NCBI GenBank assembly: GCA_034509425.1 | Contig: JAVTVJ010000653.1 | Coordinates: forward strand, 62,001 to 126,000 | Length of the DNA stretch: 64,000 bases | Source of the DNA: Eopsaltria australis | Taxonomy: Eukaryota > Chordata > Aves > Passeriformes > Petroicidae | Direction of reading: 5' to 3' | Shown: one piece after another, positions 49,701 to 63,734 of the stretch | Layout of the letters: the number at the start of each line of letters is the position of its first letter | Numbering within the stretch: the first letter of the stretch is position 1 | Notes under the pieces: generated by a model | What the model saw: only the letters and a program-made list of their open reading frames with translations | Databases searched by the model: none | What the model was told of the DNA's origin: nothing | Made by a program: the position numbers and the translations under genes

Positions 49701-52447
49701 ATTCCCACTTTTCCAAAAAATGCTGCAAAACGCCTCCCTGAGGGAATGTGAATTGCTTATTTCTACACCAAATTTCTTTGCTCTTATGTCCCAGCCGTCT
49801 TCCACACTTGAATTACTTGTTGACAAGTCATCTTTTCATTTGGAACCTGCCTCTCCAATGTCTGAAATACACAGGTCCTGTGCCAAATTGCTCAGTTGGA
49901 TTGGCTCTGTTCTTTCATGTCTTTCCTTAAATCCATTTTCCCATTGGTAGGAATCAAACTAGGGAGAATTTCTTTTTGTATCACAAGTATCTGAAGCCAG
50001 GCTATTTAAAACATTGCTGTTATGGGAACCAAGGCTGCTAAACAGCCAGAAAAAATCCTGTTTGTATTTAGGTCACAATTTCTTTGCAGTAATGTAAGTT
50101 GCTTGTTCTAGAAAATGTCATGTAAAGAAATTAGGGTGGGGGTATGGAGAGGGATTGGTGTTATTAATTTTGGTTGAGATAAACCACACAGATAGACAGA
50201 AGAAAATTCCTTTTCTTCTCCTGATCACCAGAGTGCATTAAATTTTTTCTCACTTCTAGTCTGAATTTTAAGGATGGATATGTCTGACTCATTCTGTCTC
50301 CTGCTATATTTTTCTGATGACTTCAAAATTCTTTCGTAATTTATTGCACATAATGTCACATACTGTGCCATTCTAAATGGAAGGACACTAGCACCTTGGA
50401 CACCAACAAAATAACTTTCACCTTTCTGAAGTCACCACCAAACCTGGCAGTGTTACTTCTACTGCCAAATATTTTCTTGAAGGTTTTGGTTGGTGTGTTT
50501 TCCTTTATCACCTTTGTCTCTCTTTAGAGACAGCCTTCACCACTCTTCCATGCAGGCAGTGATCCTCCAGCTCAAGCAATCACCACTAAATTTCAGCTCA
50601 GTGAATCAGCCATGAGACACACTGGAGTCAAACAAGTTTCTTCCAGGTGATTATAATTTAATTTTTTTCTCAGCTCTGGCTACTGCCTTACTCCATACTT
50701 ACATTCACATGTGTTGCATGCCCCTCTTTTGAGTTTGAGAACTGGGATGAGGTTACAAGGTAGCTCTGACCCTCCTGAAACTGTCTGAATGTTTAATCAA
50801 ATATGTACATATGGATTCATAAATGAGTGAGCAATAACCCAGAAACTGAAGACTCAATTTAGTTTTCTGCTTTAAGGAGTTCTAACTTCTGTGATCAGTT
50901 CCCTGAGAAGTGCCTTCATCATAACCCACAGGATGTCCACTCACTTTCTCCCTTTGTGTTGGTTTTCCATATTTCTCTACCCTCAGCATCCTAGGAGCTT
51001 TGCATTTGCCCTTGTGGCTGTACAAGAAATACACTGTGTTCCAGAATGATGCTGATAAGGTATGCTGAGGTCTCCTTTTCTCCTCATTTTTGTCTACACA
51101 ATTCAGACAAAGTAGGAAGCTAAGCACCAAACAGTGGCACAGAACCAATGGAAATGGAGACCTAGGTACAAAAATAGAGGGCAAGAATCAAAAGTACAGG
51201 CAAGGAGTAATATGAGGAACAGTCACCTTCTTCACTGCTGAGAAAGACCAAAGGCATTTCTCTTTAGAGCTTGTCAGTGCCTCTCTTTGATGGGGAAAAG
51301 AGATCAGGTTTGTATTTTTAAAGACTATACAAGTACCCAAGTACTGTGGATTCCCTCTCTTGAAAACACATGCTGAGTTACATTTATTAGCTTTGTTTAT
51401 GCTCCATGCTTACTCCTAAGTGTCTCTCAGAAGTTAACAACCTAAACCTGAATCTGCCTGGTTTGGATCTAACAAGGAACTGGCAATCCTGTAGGTTTGA
51501 AATCTCACTGTTTTAATGATGACCTGAGTTTGCCTTTGAGTCTGTTGGAAGTATTGACTGTCAGTGCCCTGATTGTAACCTGCACACCTTGTGCTGGATC
51601 AGATTTTGCTTTTTGGGAGGTTGGTGTTTTCTCCTCCTTCATTTGCACTTTTCTTTCTTGCTCTCCTGCTCACCTAATGACTTTTCCAGGTTTGTTGCAT
51701 TTCCTAATAACATCTCCATGAATTCTCCTAATCCAAGAAGGTACATCAAACTACAGAATGATAAATTTAAGTCATAAAAGCATATCTTAAATTTTGATTT
51801 CAATTCTTAATTTATTGAGCCCCATATTTGGGCAAGCATATTCAGTTCAGAGCCACAAAACAACAATGTGAAAATCTCCTTTCCTCAGCAGCTGCCCTGA
51901 TAAGGTGCTAACAGGATTACCCCTTGTACTGAACAGTTAACTCATGCTTTTGTTATTCACAGATACTTTCACTGCAACTTCTTTTTACAAGCCTGCCTAA
52001 TCCATCCTTAGCACTTCTAAAATGTTGCAGACGTTTCACTTAGAGAGGGAGAGACAGCCCAGCCCAGACTCACCAGCCTCACACCTGCTGCCACTCTGCT
52101 TCCTGGTATTTTCAGAACACCAGCTGAAGCAGGCATTAACCTATTAACCTCTGACTTGGCTGCAGTATCAGGCGCATTCTCTCACCGAAGCAGACCTACC
52201 TGCAACTTCAGCCCCTTGTGACAATTTAAATGTGATTTAAGTGTTTTGTGCTTATTCCCTAGACAGGAATGCCTTCCAATACACATTCACTGCAGCCACT
52301 CCAGGCAGCCCAAGGCACAAGTAGAAAGCTCAGATGCACAATTGGAAGATGGATGGATCATGCAGTGGATACCCCTAAGCTGTGCTCATGTTGCTCAAAT
52401 TTTTTTCCAGCAGCTGAGTCACAGTTCTGTCCTTTCTTTCTCTGTTA

Positions 52448-52690
52448 CACTTAGAATGGTTTGGGTTGGAAGGGGCCTTAAAGCTCATCTCACTCCAGCC
52501 CCTGCCATGGGTAGGGACAACTTCCATTGTCCGAGGTTGCTCCAAACCCCATCCAGCCTGGCCTTGGACACTCCCAGGCATGGGGCAGCCACAGCTCCTC
52601 TGGGGAGCCTGTGCCTGGGCCTCCCCACCCTCACAGGGAAGAATTTCTTCCTGCTCTCTCCACATCTCTACCCCAAAGCTGTAGGGGAGG
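52448..52690 (-). mobile_element. CR1 LINE 3' fragment
   Basis: Reverse CR1: TAGAATGGTTTGGGTTGGAA, CAGCCTGGCCTTGGACACTC, CACAGGGAAGAATTTCTTCC. Relatively well preserved, suggesting a younger insertion. Confidence 0.92.
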
Positions 52691-53397
52691 TTGGCTCTAA
52701 ACTGCAATGGTCTGTTTCAAACCACCAAGATATTCTCACAGAGCACCAAGATACAACTTGCTCCTGCAGTTAAATATGCAAAGCAGCACAGAAGTGATGG
52801 ACAGATTTTCTCAGTCTAAAATCAGGCTGAAAATGCTCTTATACAGAGATGCCCTAAATTTCTCCAATTAATAGAATAAGTTCTACTTAATCAGACTTAA
52901 AAGTGTAGCGATGACTTTCCCTTTCAAGGTTATATTTTAGAATTAACTGCTTGATTGCTCTTTTCTTGGTGTTGGACAAAGTCAGTGTCAACTTTGCCGG
53001 GAAATCATTACAGCTGTGCTTTTTGAAACATAGAAATGAAGCAAATCATGACCTCTACCTCTGGCTGGTGCAGTCAGACAGAAGTCTCCAGCTTTCTGCA
53101 GCCAGAAGTTCAGCCATCGCCAAGAAGGCAGAGCTGTCTGTATGTCATGGAAATTCCTTGCTGTAGAATGGATGAGCAACCAAAGGGACAATGAAGGCGT
53201 TGAACTTCTGGAGTTCACCAGCACAAACACAGGTTGGGTACAGGCTGTTTCCACCACACCTGCCACAACAGACAAGCCAGATATGGTGTGCAGTGAACCT
53301 CTGCACGTCTCGTTCCAGCCTTTCATGGTGGGCTCAGGATTAGTCATTGCTCAGATTTGCAGTTCTCTCTATGGGAAGAAAGAAACTTGACCCCAAG

Positions 53398-53705
53398 GAC
53401 AGAATATCCTGAGCTGGAAGGGACCATGAGGATCATTGAAGTCCAACTCCTGGCCCTGCACAGGACACCCCAAGGAATCCCACCCCATCCCTGAGAGTGT
53501 TGTCCAAACACTCCTTGAATTCTGGCAGGTTTGGTGCCATGACCATTCCCTGGGGAGCCTGGGCAGTGCCCAACCGCCCCCTGGGTGAAGAACATTTTCC
53601 TAAACCTGCCCTCCTGTCACTGGTCATCAGAGACAGAGAGCAGTACTTGTCCCCTCATGAGGAAATTGTAGACTGCTAAGGGGTGTCCTCAGTCTCCTCT
53701 TCCTC
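53398..53705 (-). mobile_element. CR1 LINE 3' fragment (subfamily with GTTGTCCAAACACTCCTTGA)
   Basis: Reverse CR1 of a distinct subfamily: GAGCTGGAAGGGACCATGAG, TCCAACTCCTGGCCCTGCAC, GTTGTCCAAACACTCCTTGA. Its 3' end resembles the tail of the SINE at 31.4 kb (ATATTCTGA/ATATCCTGA start and GTCCAACTC), so this subfamily could be the mobilising partner of that SINE. Confidence 0.88.
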
Positions 53706-56700
53706 TCTTTCCTCCTCTTGGGGAAAATCTCCAACACAGAATCCACACAGCTTTTAGCACAAATGGGAAAGACTTTGCTGAGCAAAATGGGCAAATACCC
53801 AAGAACTCTCTACTCTTACCCCCCTCACAGCTGCACTTACAGCTGCAGGTTTTTGCTGCAGTTCTGTTACCCGTGCCACATCTCATGCAGCCAGATAGAA
53901 AATTAAACCCCTTCAACTATTTTAAAGTGCAGCTGAGAGCCATAAAGGAGGTAGGAGGGGATTAGAGCACAGACTCCATAAAACATATTGAATATGTGAG
54001 GATTTTTTAATAAGACCAGTATTCTGCTCCACAGCTTTCTGTATTTCATGTGTCTGCACAGGAATGGCTAAGCAAGGAAAGTAGGGCAGGAAAATATTTC
54101 ATTTTGTTTGCTGGTTCTCAGCAGGCATTTCTGAGCTTAGAAGATTTTTACTTCAAATCCTATTACAAAAAATCCTTCTGCCCAAACTGTGCTGTTCTTG
54201 GACTATTTATAACCTATAGCCACGTATATGATGGGCAAGATGTTAATACTGCAGATTCTGCTGATATTATCTGACCTCAGGACACATCCCATTGATTTCC
54301 TTACTCAGCAGAGCCAGGAGCAGCATTTGACCCTGACTCACACTCTCTGCTAAATGATTTTGGTTTATATTTGTGTTTCTCTGCAGGGTGCTGGCACAGA
54401 GTGGGATTCCACACCCTCCTTGCTCCCAGCTCTCTCCTAAACAGACACACAAAAGCTTGGGTTTCTTTCTCTGTTGACTTGGAATCTACATTCCAGCCAT
54501 TTAATGCTCTTTACAACCTCAGTCATATTTAATAAGGTTATCAGAACAGCACAGAGGATTGGATTCCAACTGTGCACTTCCAGGTAGTACCTGATAATGT
54601 ACCAAAATAATATCAAAATAATTCTATGCCAAAAAAAACCCACCAAAAAACCAAACCCGAGCAACAATTTAGCTTCCTCATTTCTCGTGAGTACTTCAGT
54701 TTGAGTTCAATACCTGTAACTAACCTGAACTTTTCCTGTCTGTAATCCATGGTATTTGACTTGCACTCATTTACTTTCTTTTCCTTTGCATGCAGAGATT
54801 TGCAAGACAATATATATTTAGGATTAGTATAAAAGTATGACTCTAACTGTGTGCAAATGTGCATGCACACAAAGAAAATACAAAATAAGGAATAACAGGA
54901 AAATAATGCATTGATTGCTACAGAGGACCCTATAGGAGGTTTTAATCCAAATGAATGAAGAGGAGGAAAATTACCTAAAATAAGGTGTCTAGAAGATGGA
55001 GAAGGGAATTGGAGCTTTAAGATGCACAGTGGGGAATACAAGAGAACCATGAAATTGAAGAATTTTACTTAAGACTATAAAAGGTGCAATGAAACAATGA
55101 TGCAAAATATCCCAAACAGCACCCATTGCTATGGGCATCAATGACAAGTCCCAGATCAGTCCCTTGTCACAACTGAGACTCTGAGCCATGACAGCCAATG
55201 TCCCTTGTCCCAAAGCATTGCACACAAGTGATCCTGGTCACCAGTGACCATCAGGCACTGATGCTTGGGAACATGTGGGTGTGAGTGTGCAAAATCTAGT
55301 GAGAAAATGAGTGAGAGTGGGAAACTTCAGAGATTGTGCAGAAGAAAATCACTTTTCCCTGCCACATGATCTTCTGTAATCCTGATTTTCTACATAATAA
55401 TTCCAGATTTGTCTATGCTGAATTTGCACACAAGGTCAGACCCTGAGAGGGGTAAGAGCTCGATCTGAAAGGATGAGTCTGCAACAGGCAGGACATGCTG
55501 TGAGCAACCAAATTAAAATAAAACCACAGACAACACAGTGTGGAGGAGCCCAGAGAAGAAAAAGCAATAATGGTTTTTAAAATCCAGAGAGACTTTAAGA
55601 AAGGGGTGAGGCACAGCTGTGTGAGGTCTCTGCTCTAAATCTACTTCCCTATCTACACACAGACACCAGCACCAGCTTCTGCATCCTAATTTCTCAGTCT
55701 CCAGCAGTCACTGCTGCTATTGCAGTTCCAGGCAGCTGGAGGGGTTGCAAGGAGCAGAGCAGGGGGGAGATGAGATGGGAGCAGTCAGCAACATCTCTCA
55801 ACTCATCCCCTGGGTGGGTAGAGCAGCAGAGAATGAGGCAGGGGTGAGCAGACTTCAGGAAATACAAGAACTGTAATGTCACACACTATTGAAAAAGGAT
55901 TTGGCAGCATGGCATGTAAAATACCCTGTGTTGTACAGGCTGACAGGGGTGAAACTGGCCAAGGTGTTAAGATGATGATGGAAAGCCACTGATCACAGGT
56001 GTCCAGTTCAGGACCTGCATGCCCAGCTCCAACACTGCTGTGATAGCTCTGTCACATTCCCCAGTGCAACAAGTTCAGCTCTGATTTACGGCATCTGAGA
56101 GTGCTTGGAAGGGGAAGCAAAGAAAAAGGGAGATGCAACTTATGAGGTGGGGCAGATTATGGTCAGAAGCCCAGAGGAAGGCCTGAGAAACAGTGGCACT
56201 CACGCAGCAACAAGAAGGGAAAAAATGTACCCTGGAGCTAAACTGGGGCTTTAGAAATCAAGACAAGACAAAAGTGAGAGGGAGGCAGAAGCAACTGATC
56301 ACAGGCCATTAAAGCAGGAAGTCAGGGGAGCTGGGTTCTGTTCACTGTTACATCAGGGACTTCATGATTTTTGGCAAGTAACTTAATTGGTTCCTGAGAT
56401 GTCAGCAATATCTGGGCTCAAATGGCCACGGCAAGGTTTAAAGCACTGCAGTAAAGGATGCTTGGGTAGTCTCAAGCAATAAGGTACATATGCACATGTA
56501 TAATTCATTATTAGCACTAGGTGCTGAAGGGAGATACGTGTTTGGGGACTTAGAAGTAAACATTAAGCAAATCTGGTTTCAAAATTCCCTTTGGAATTCT
56601 TAAAACTTCAGTGACACAAAATATTTATGGCTTGAATTTAGTAGGAGTTCAATATTTGTTTCCTTGAGCATGAGAGTTCTTACTGAATGGATCAGAGTGA

Positions 56701-58704
56701 TCGACCTAATGAAATATTCCTTTAAAAGCTAAAATACATCCGGTGTTTAGCATGAGTTAGTGCTGTAGTATTAATGCAGAATTACCTTATGCATTTTGCA
56801 TGGATCATAGATGTGGCAAAGCCAAACATTTTTGTGTGCTGAGGGAAACCCACGCTGTTTGTACAGGTCCTGCAACAGCAGGCAGTGGCTGTGGGATGCA
56901 GAGGACAGAGTATCCTGCCTGGTCCTCAGCTGCTCCTTCCAGAAGGGCACAGATCTCCCAGAACACATCTGCTAGCCCTGGTACACCTCAAATGACACCA
57001 GACTTCCAGCTTTTAACAGCTCAGCTGAGCTCAGCATTTCCCTTCTTCCATCATCGAACAGAGAAACCACAGCAGGACATGTGAGACTCTGAGTGATAAG
57101 CAGGGATGATGATATCAAATGTACCCACTGAAATCAATCCCCTCTCCTTGTACTAATCAAAACATTGTCCTCCACAAGCAGATAAACCTGCAGTGTCTCA
57201 GCATGATTCCTCTCATTTAATATTCCTTGCAAAATGTGCTCATTGGAGACAGATTTTAGGATTGCGCATTTGGAATACAAACTATCACTGGCCACATGGT
57301 TAGGAGAAAACTAAAATAATGTCCTGTAACACCCAGTGCACCTCCTGGGTTTCTTTGTCACTCTGAATAGTGGTTGAAGATGAAGTTTAGAAGCCTTCAA
57401 ATCCAATTCACTGAGGACATATCCCCCCAAAGCCTTTACCACAGTGGTCAGGGGAGGCATTTGTATGGAAACAGAGCCAAAGTCAAGGTTTATGAGAGCA
57501 CAAAAAATCTGGTTCTGTCTGCTGGTTCCACAAGAACAGGAGACTGGGTCTGGTCCCTCTCTCAAGGGGTTACGTATTTTAAATCAGAGTGAAATCTGAA
57601 AACATTTCTGAGGGTAGGAATTAGACCTCAGGAGAAGGTAAGGAAAAAGGGACACGCATAGGGGAGGACAAAATAAAAACAGAGAGAAAAAGAGATTTGG
57701 AAAGTCAGGGAGGTACAAACCAACCCATATTGCTCTCATTTGGGTACTGGATGAACACCTCAGTTACCTTTCTGCTGTAAAAACACTGGGAGCAGTCTTG
57801 GCATTGGATTTTCACCAAAGACTTTCAGTTCTCCTTTAATCCTTCATTCAAGAATTCTGGCACTTAAACTTACCCACAATGGGAACTCTGCCAAATTTTA
57901 ACACTGAGGAGTTATTTTCTGAGTTTTTTTATACTGCTGTATTACAAAAGCCTGTACAATCTTCAGCCCTGCTAGAATATCTCTGAAACAAAGCATCTTC
58001 ACTCCAGGTAAAAGTATTAGAAGAAAGCATCCATTAGATTTCTGAGGTATAAAATATTTAATCTATTTTCTTCCATTGTGATGCATCTGTTTAATTGCTA
58101 TACCGTTGCATCATGCAATTAGTTAAGCTGTCTATTTGTGCTCACCTTTGATATTTATTTGTTCACTTCTCTGAGTTTCTTACACTCCTTGAACATGTTT
58201 TTAGTGACATTGTGAGACAGGCTGCCACAGAAAAGGTGCTGCCTTCAACACCACCCATGTACAGGACTCACATTTCTAAACCTTTGTGCTGAAATTAGGA
58301 ACCCTCCTCTTCCCTGTACCCTAGTCCTGGGCTGGGCTCTGTGTTCATTTGTTGTTTTTCTTCCTCCCAGTCCTCTGTCCTCAGTTCCAGCCCCTGCCTC
58401 AATTTTGGTTTGGACCACAATCATACAGCTGCAATTATCAGAAGGTGCTGCCAGCTCTTGGCTGGATCAGGGCTCTCTGCTGGCAGGACCCAGAGGGAAC
58501 TCAGCTTTCCAGCTCCTGCGATAATCTACCAAGTAGAGTGAACAGTAATTTCTCAAAAGCTTGTAACTCAGCCAGCCTTAGCAGCTCTTAATGGCTGTCA
58601 AGCATGACACAAAGACCACTTTGCAACAAATACCAAGTCCTTTGTCCAAAACATCAGTAAGACATTTAAAGGAAAGATCAGACACATCCCACATCAAAAG
58701 CGGT

Positions 58705-59185
58705 GTAGGCAGCAGGTCAAAGGAGGGGATCCTGCCTCTCTTCTTGGCCCTGGTGAGACCCCACCTGCAGAGCTGCCCCAGCCCTCGGGTCCCCAGCACA
58801 GGAAGGTCAAGGACCTGTTGGATTGAGTCCAGAGGAGGTCACTAAGCTGATCAGAGGGATGGAGCACCTCTCCTATGAGGAAAGGCTGAGACAACTGGGC
58901 TTGTTCAGCCTCAAGAAGAGAATCTTCAGGGTGACCTGATTGTGGCCTAAAAGGGAGTCTAAAAGGAAGATGGAGAGAAACTGTTTGCAAGAGTATGGAG
59001 TTAAAGAATGAGGGGGAATGGCTTCCCCCTGCCAGAGGACAGGGTTAGATGGGATATTGGGAAGAAATTCTTCCCTGTGAGGGTGGTGAGGCCCTGGCAC
59101 AGGTTGTCCAGAGAAGCTGTGATGCCCCATCCCTGGAAGTGCCCAAGGCCAGGTTGGACAGGGCTTGGAGCAACCTGGAGCAACC
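58705..59185 (+). mobile_element. CR1 LINE fragment, longest copy in the window
   Basis: Sense CR1 of about 480 bases beginning in the reverse-transcriptase 3' region (GGTGAGACCCCACCTGCAGA), then GAGGAAAGGCTGAGACAACT, GAAATTCTTCCCTGTGAGGG and GGGCTTGGAGCAACCTGG. It lacks the usual terminal octamer repeat, so the last 100 or so bases have been lost. Confidence 0.9.
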
Positions 59186-61038
59186 AGTCTGAGAAACGAC
59201 CAAACTGTTCAGTCAAACTTGTCTGACAGGTAATCCCCAGCTCACACCCCTCACCACCCTGAGACACCTGGGGGTTCTGTGGTGACAGGGTTTCTGTGCA
59301 TCACACCATTTTTGTAGTAAGTAGTGGTAAGAACACATCCTAAAACACTGAAAAGGTTTTGTTCATTGAAGAGTGGACAGAGCTGAAAGTACAGAAGTCC
59401 ATGACTCCAAGACCACCAATTGTATTCCTTTCATTAAATAAAATAGAACAATTTTAAAGTTCCTCACACTGTTGAACTTCATTTCATCTGTTATTGAGGT
59501 GGAAGTTCTCTTCAAATGGCACATTCATTTATCCCCCTATAAATAATACAGATTTGGTCCTGGAAACAAATTTAGATTGGATCTTTGGTTTCAAGGTGCT
59601 ACTGTTGAAAGTAATTGCTGCTGGTCCATTTTTCCCCTGCTAAAGTATTTTGTAAAACAATCCTTTTGGAAGAATTATTGCTACATTAAAAATGCATGAT
59701 ATTAAATGACTCAACACTATTTATAATAGTAACTAAAAAGTGTTTTTTGGGCAGAATACTTTTATATATAAAATTCTACCAGCTTTATTGGAAGCAAACC
59801 AGGCCTGAGCATTAGCAGTAGCCAAATATATTCTTGGAACAGTCTAAATATACAGCATTATGGTTGATAAATAGAATAATTCTGATACCTTTGAGGAGAC
59901 TGGAAACCCTGGGTACAGAGATGTAATAAGTTATGAGATAATGCAATACACATTTGTTTGAGATTGTTAATGTGTTTGAAATGGCCACAAATTATGGAGA
60001 TTTTCCAGACTGCACATAAAATACTTATGCCAAGACTACGATTAATTTAGAGCCAATATACTTTTTTTTACAAAGGAGAAAAAATGTGTCAGTGTTTTCA
60101 GGGGGAAAAAACCTACAACAAAATTGCAGCTATTGTAAATCCATCCTTCTGCTACTTCTGTTCTAACATGATCCCTGTTATACAGAAATAACTAGGAGGG
60201 AGTAGAGGCATTTAAATTAATCTTTGGCTTTTAAAATGTTTTGGGCAGCCACTATATTAATTTTTTTCATCCAATCAAATTTAATCCAATACTGTCCTTT
60301 TTATATGTTTTCCAGGAACCTCAATTACCTACATTACCCTATCCTAGATGAGAATAGGGTACAAAACAGAAGAGAAACACCTGGTGATGAGCTATTAATT
60401 CATAGAAAAGTGACAGCTTGATGGTTTTGGATTTTCTTCAAAAACATCTGGCTCTTCTTTGAGTGGGTTGAGTGAAGAAAACCTTTTTTCTTAAAACATG
60501 ACAATGGTAAAGGGCTCCAAAATGATAACATTTTTCAGTGCACATTTGTATTCTGCAGCTCTGCTCTGACCACGATCAAACTGGCATCTTTCCATGCTCT
60601 CTATTAGCCTGGGTTAATTTTTCCTGTAGTTTTTTAAATAAGGTGAGAGGCATTAAAGAGGTGGAATGCCTTGTAGAGAAGCACAGTACTGTAAAAGAGA
60701 AGAGAGGAACTTGCTAATTCTAATCCCTAGACAAATATATAATAAGATTAAAACAAAGATGAAAGTGCAAATAGCAGTCCTAAACCAACAACCCCAAATC
60801 CTTTGAAGCTATTCCAGCTGGCAACTTTGACTACACAAGTCATTTGCTGGGGTGATTTTACTTCACCAGCCCCAAAAAAGGTGAGATGAGGTGGCAGTTA
60901 CATCTCCTCTGACTGGAGAGAAGAAATCACTTCCTTTTTTCACCAAATCTCCTTCCAACCAATAGGATAGTGAAAACAAATAGCTTTACAGTTTGATTAT
61001 CTTTAGGATATTAATGATTGTTCAATAAAAACCAAAAT

Positions 61039-61050
61039 AAAAAAAAAAAA
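61039..61050. repeat. Poly-A run (12)
   Basis: Twelve A inside AATAAA-like sequence; no transposon body is recognised on either side. Confidence 0.75.
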
Positions 61051-61190
61051 CAAAAACAGTGAAACCAATCCAAACAAGTGAAGGATTCACTTGGAGGAAT
61101 ATGTACAGATAATAGAATCAACATAGGCCATATTCCACAAGATTAGTGTTCTACAAAGAACAAAACTGAGTCAACTTCTCCATTAAGGAT

Positions 61191-61640
61191 GACACAGAAC
61201 CACAGACTGGTTGAGGTTGGAAGGGATCTCTGGAGTTTTCTTGTTCAACCCCACTTCCTAAGCAGGGTCAAGCAAAGCAGGTTGTCTGGGACCATGTCCA
61301 GATGGCTTTTCAATATCTGCAAGGATGGAGACTTCACAATCTCCCTGGGCAACCTGTGCCAGTGCTCAGCATCCTCATAGTGGGAAAAAACCCCAAGCAA
61401 CAAAACAAATTATTTAAGCTTAGACAGAGCCTTCTCCTCTTTTCCTCTCACTGGGCACCCTTGAAAAGGGCCTGGCTCTATTTTCATACATCCATGAGAT
61501 CCCCCCAACCCTACAACTGTCTCTTCTCTTGGCTAAAAATCTCAACTCTCTGTCTTCCCTCATATGAGAGATTCTTCAGTCCCTTTGTTATGTTAGGAGC
61601 CCATAATTGGCCTGCCTCCAGAAGCTTCATATCTGTCTTT
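61191..61640 (-). mobile_element. CR1 LINE 3' fragment
   Basis: Reverse CR1: CACAGACTGGTTGAGGTTGG, GACCATGTCCAGATGGCTTT, CTCCCTGGGCAACCTGTGCC, extending with lower similarity to about 61640. Confidence 0.88.
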
Positions 61641-63734
61641 CATCAAAATCACAAAGCTGAAAGACTGAATTCAGGTTTAAATTGAAATGTCTTTATGTCT
61701 TCATACTACAGGTATAGCCACAATCCTGTGAATTTAATATCATGTAATGAAAACTGCTTTAACCGTAAGGATATTGCACCAATCTCCAGATAACTTCTGG
61801 CTATAAAGCAGAACCTAAAAGCTGTCTAAAATACATTCCCAAGACTGTGAAGACCAAAAGAGTCCACTCAGCTGTTAGACTTCCCTGCTCCCTTGCCTCT
61901 GACCCCAAGAAAGGAACTGGAAAAGGTTGAGAAGTAACACCACAGAACCTTTTGGAACCAATACCCTCAGGTTTTGTGAGGGAACATCATAAACTTTGAT
62001 TTTGCAGGCCAGTGGTGCAAAGATGTTTGACTTTTGCACAGTAAGAAAGAAATAAAAAGCCTCTAAGCACAATGTCAAGACCCATCAGACTGGGACCAGC
62101 CATGTTCTTCTGATGGAAGAACAGATCAAAATACGAAAATCATTCCTTTGGAGTAGAAAGAACCCAAAGAACAAAAATGTGTTCATTTTCCTTAGAGAGG
62201 CTGCTCAGAGACTAGAGGCTACAAGCCCCTTTTTTTAAATGTACCTTCTTTCTCTGATATTTTACTTCCACTTGCCTTATTGGTCAAATTTGCTTTAATT
62301 CTCCAATTGCCCCTGATAGCACCAAATCTTTGAGCTATTGCCCTGCCTGTTTCTTTGCCTTACAAATTCTCAGCTAAATACCTTAATTCCCGTGTGCCTG
62401 CTTGTTCCTCTTTTCAGTTTTGATGCTGGATTTTGTTGCCATTCTTTTGATTAATTGCAATTTTAAGTCAGAACTCCTTTTACTACTTTGAAACAAGCAA
62501 GCTGTAATCCCAAAAATACACAGCATTAGCACACTTAAATTGAACCACACTAAAATCCAGCAGCTTCTCTCCAATGGGAAGCAGAGGATGCACAGGACAT
62601 TGGTACCAAAACCTGGCACACATGGACCAATGATCCCCCAGAGCCACCATCCCATTGTGTGACAATTAATCTGTATTCCTCCTCTGTTTTCAGTATCTTG
62701 AGTGTGACATTGAATATGTGACAGATTACTCAATGGAAAGGAAATTGCTGTCACCAAAGAAGAACCAAAACATTGAGAGTTAAATGTTCCTCAGTTCCCC
62801 ACTACCTGATTTCCATCATAGATTTCTGAAAGAGCTGATGAATATAAGCATAGAATTTGTTTTGGCTTAAGTTTTTTTTTTAATATAAACCTGTCAAGTC
62901 TGAAATGGAATAATCTCATTGAAGAAAAACAACTGCAGACAGTAATTTAAAATGGGGAAATCCAGCCCGAGCAACCACAATCCCATTACCCTATCAGTCT
63001 GGAGATACAAATTTGGAGGAAGAACTAAAAGAGAAATGAAGGTACACTGAAAAGGAAGGAAAATAGTCATAGGTTTATCAAAGACAACAATTTGCTAGAC
63101 TGATTTTTAATTCTCTTAAATAGAAACAAACTGAAATTCATCTCATCTATTCTGATTTTAGTAAAATATTGAATACAGTGCAGCATTGAAAAGTTTAAGA
63201 CACAAGAAGTTGGGCTATTCTAACAACAGTTGCAGACGACAATCATATGGAATCATTCACTTCAAAATCCTGATACCTGTCAAGATAAAAGTCATTCATT
63301 TACTCTCAGTGCTGTCTGTAGGGTTTGTCTAAACTCATATAACTAAGATCAACAGGATGATTTGCTCTGAGCAAGTGACCAAGACTTTTTAACATCTAAG
63401 GCTCAAATATCAGGCATTTAAATGGATGAATTTGGGCAGAAGAACCATCTTAGGAATTAACCCTTACCCATCCACCTCTATCCCCAGAGAAATTCTGCAA
63501 TAATACTTATTTGGCCAATTAATCAACTTATTAAAGCTATGGAGAAGGTGGCCTCCCAAGAAGAATCAGGTGATGTATTCCCTATGACCTGGGCAAGGAA
63601 GTGTTCCTATCTGCATAGGAAGTCCTTTCTCTGAAACACGTAAGTCTGGTCACATATTCGCAAGAAATGCAAGAAATACATATCCAAAAATTAAAAACTG
63701 ATGCTGAGAAGGGATATCAGCATAATCAGGCAAG

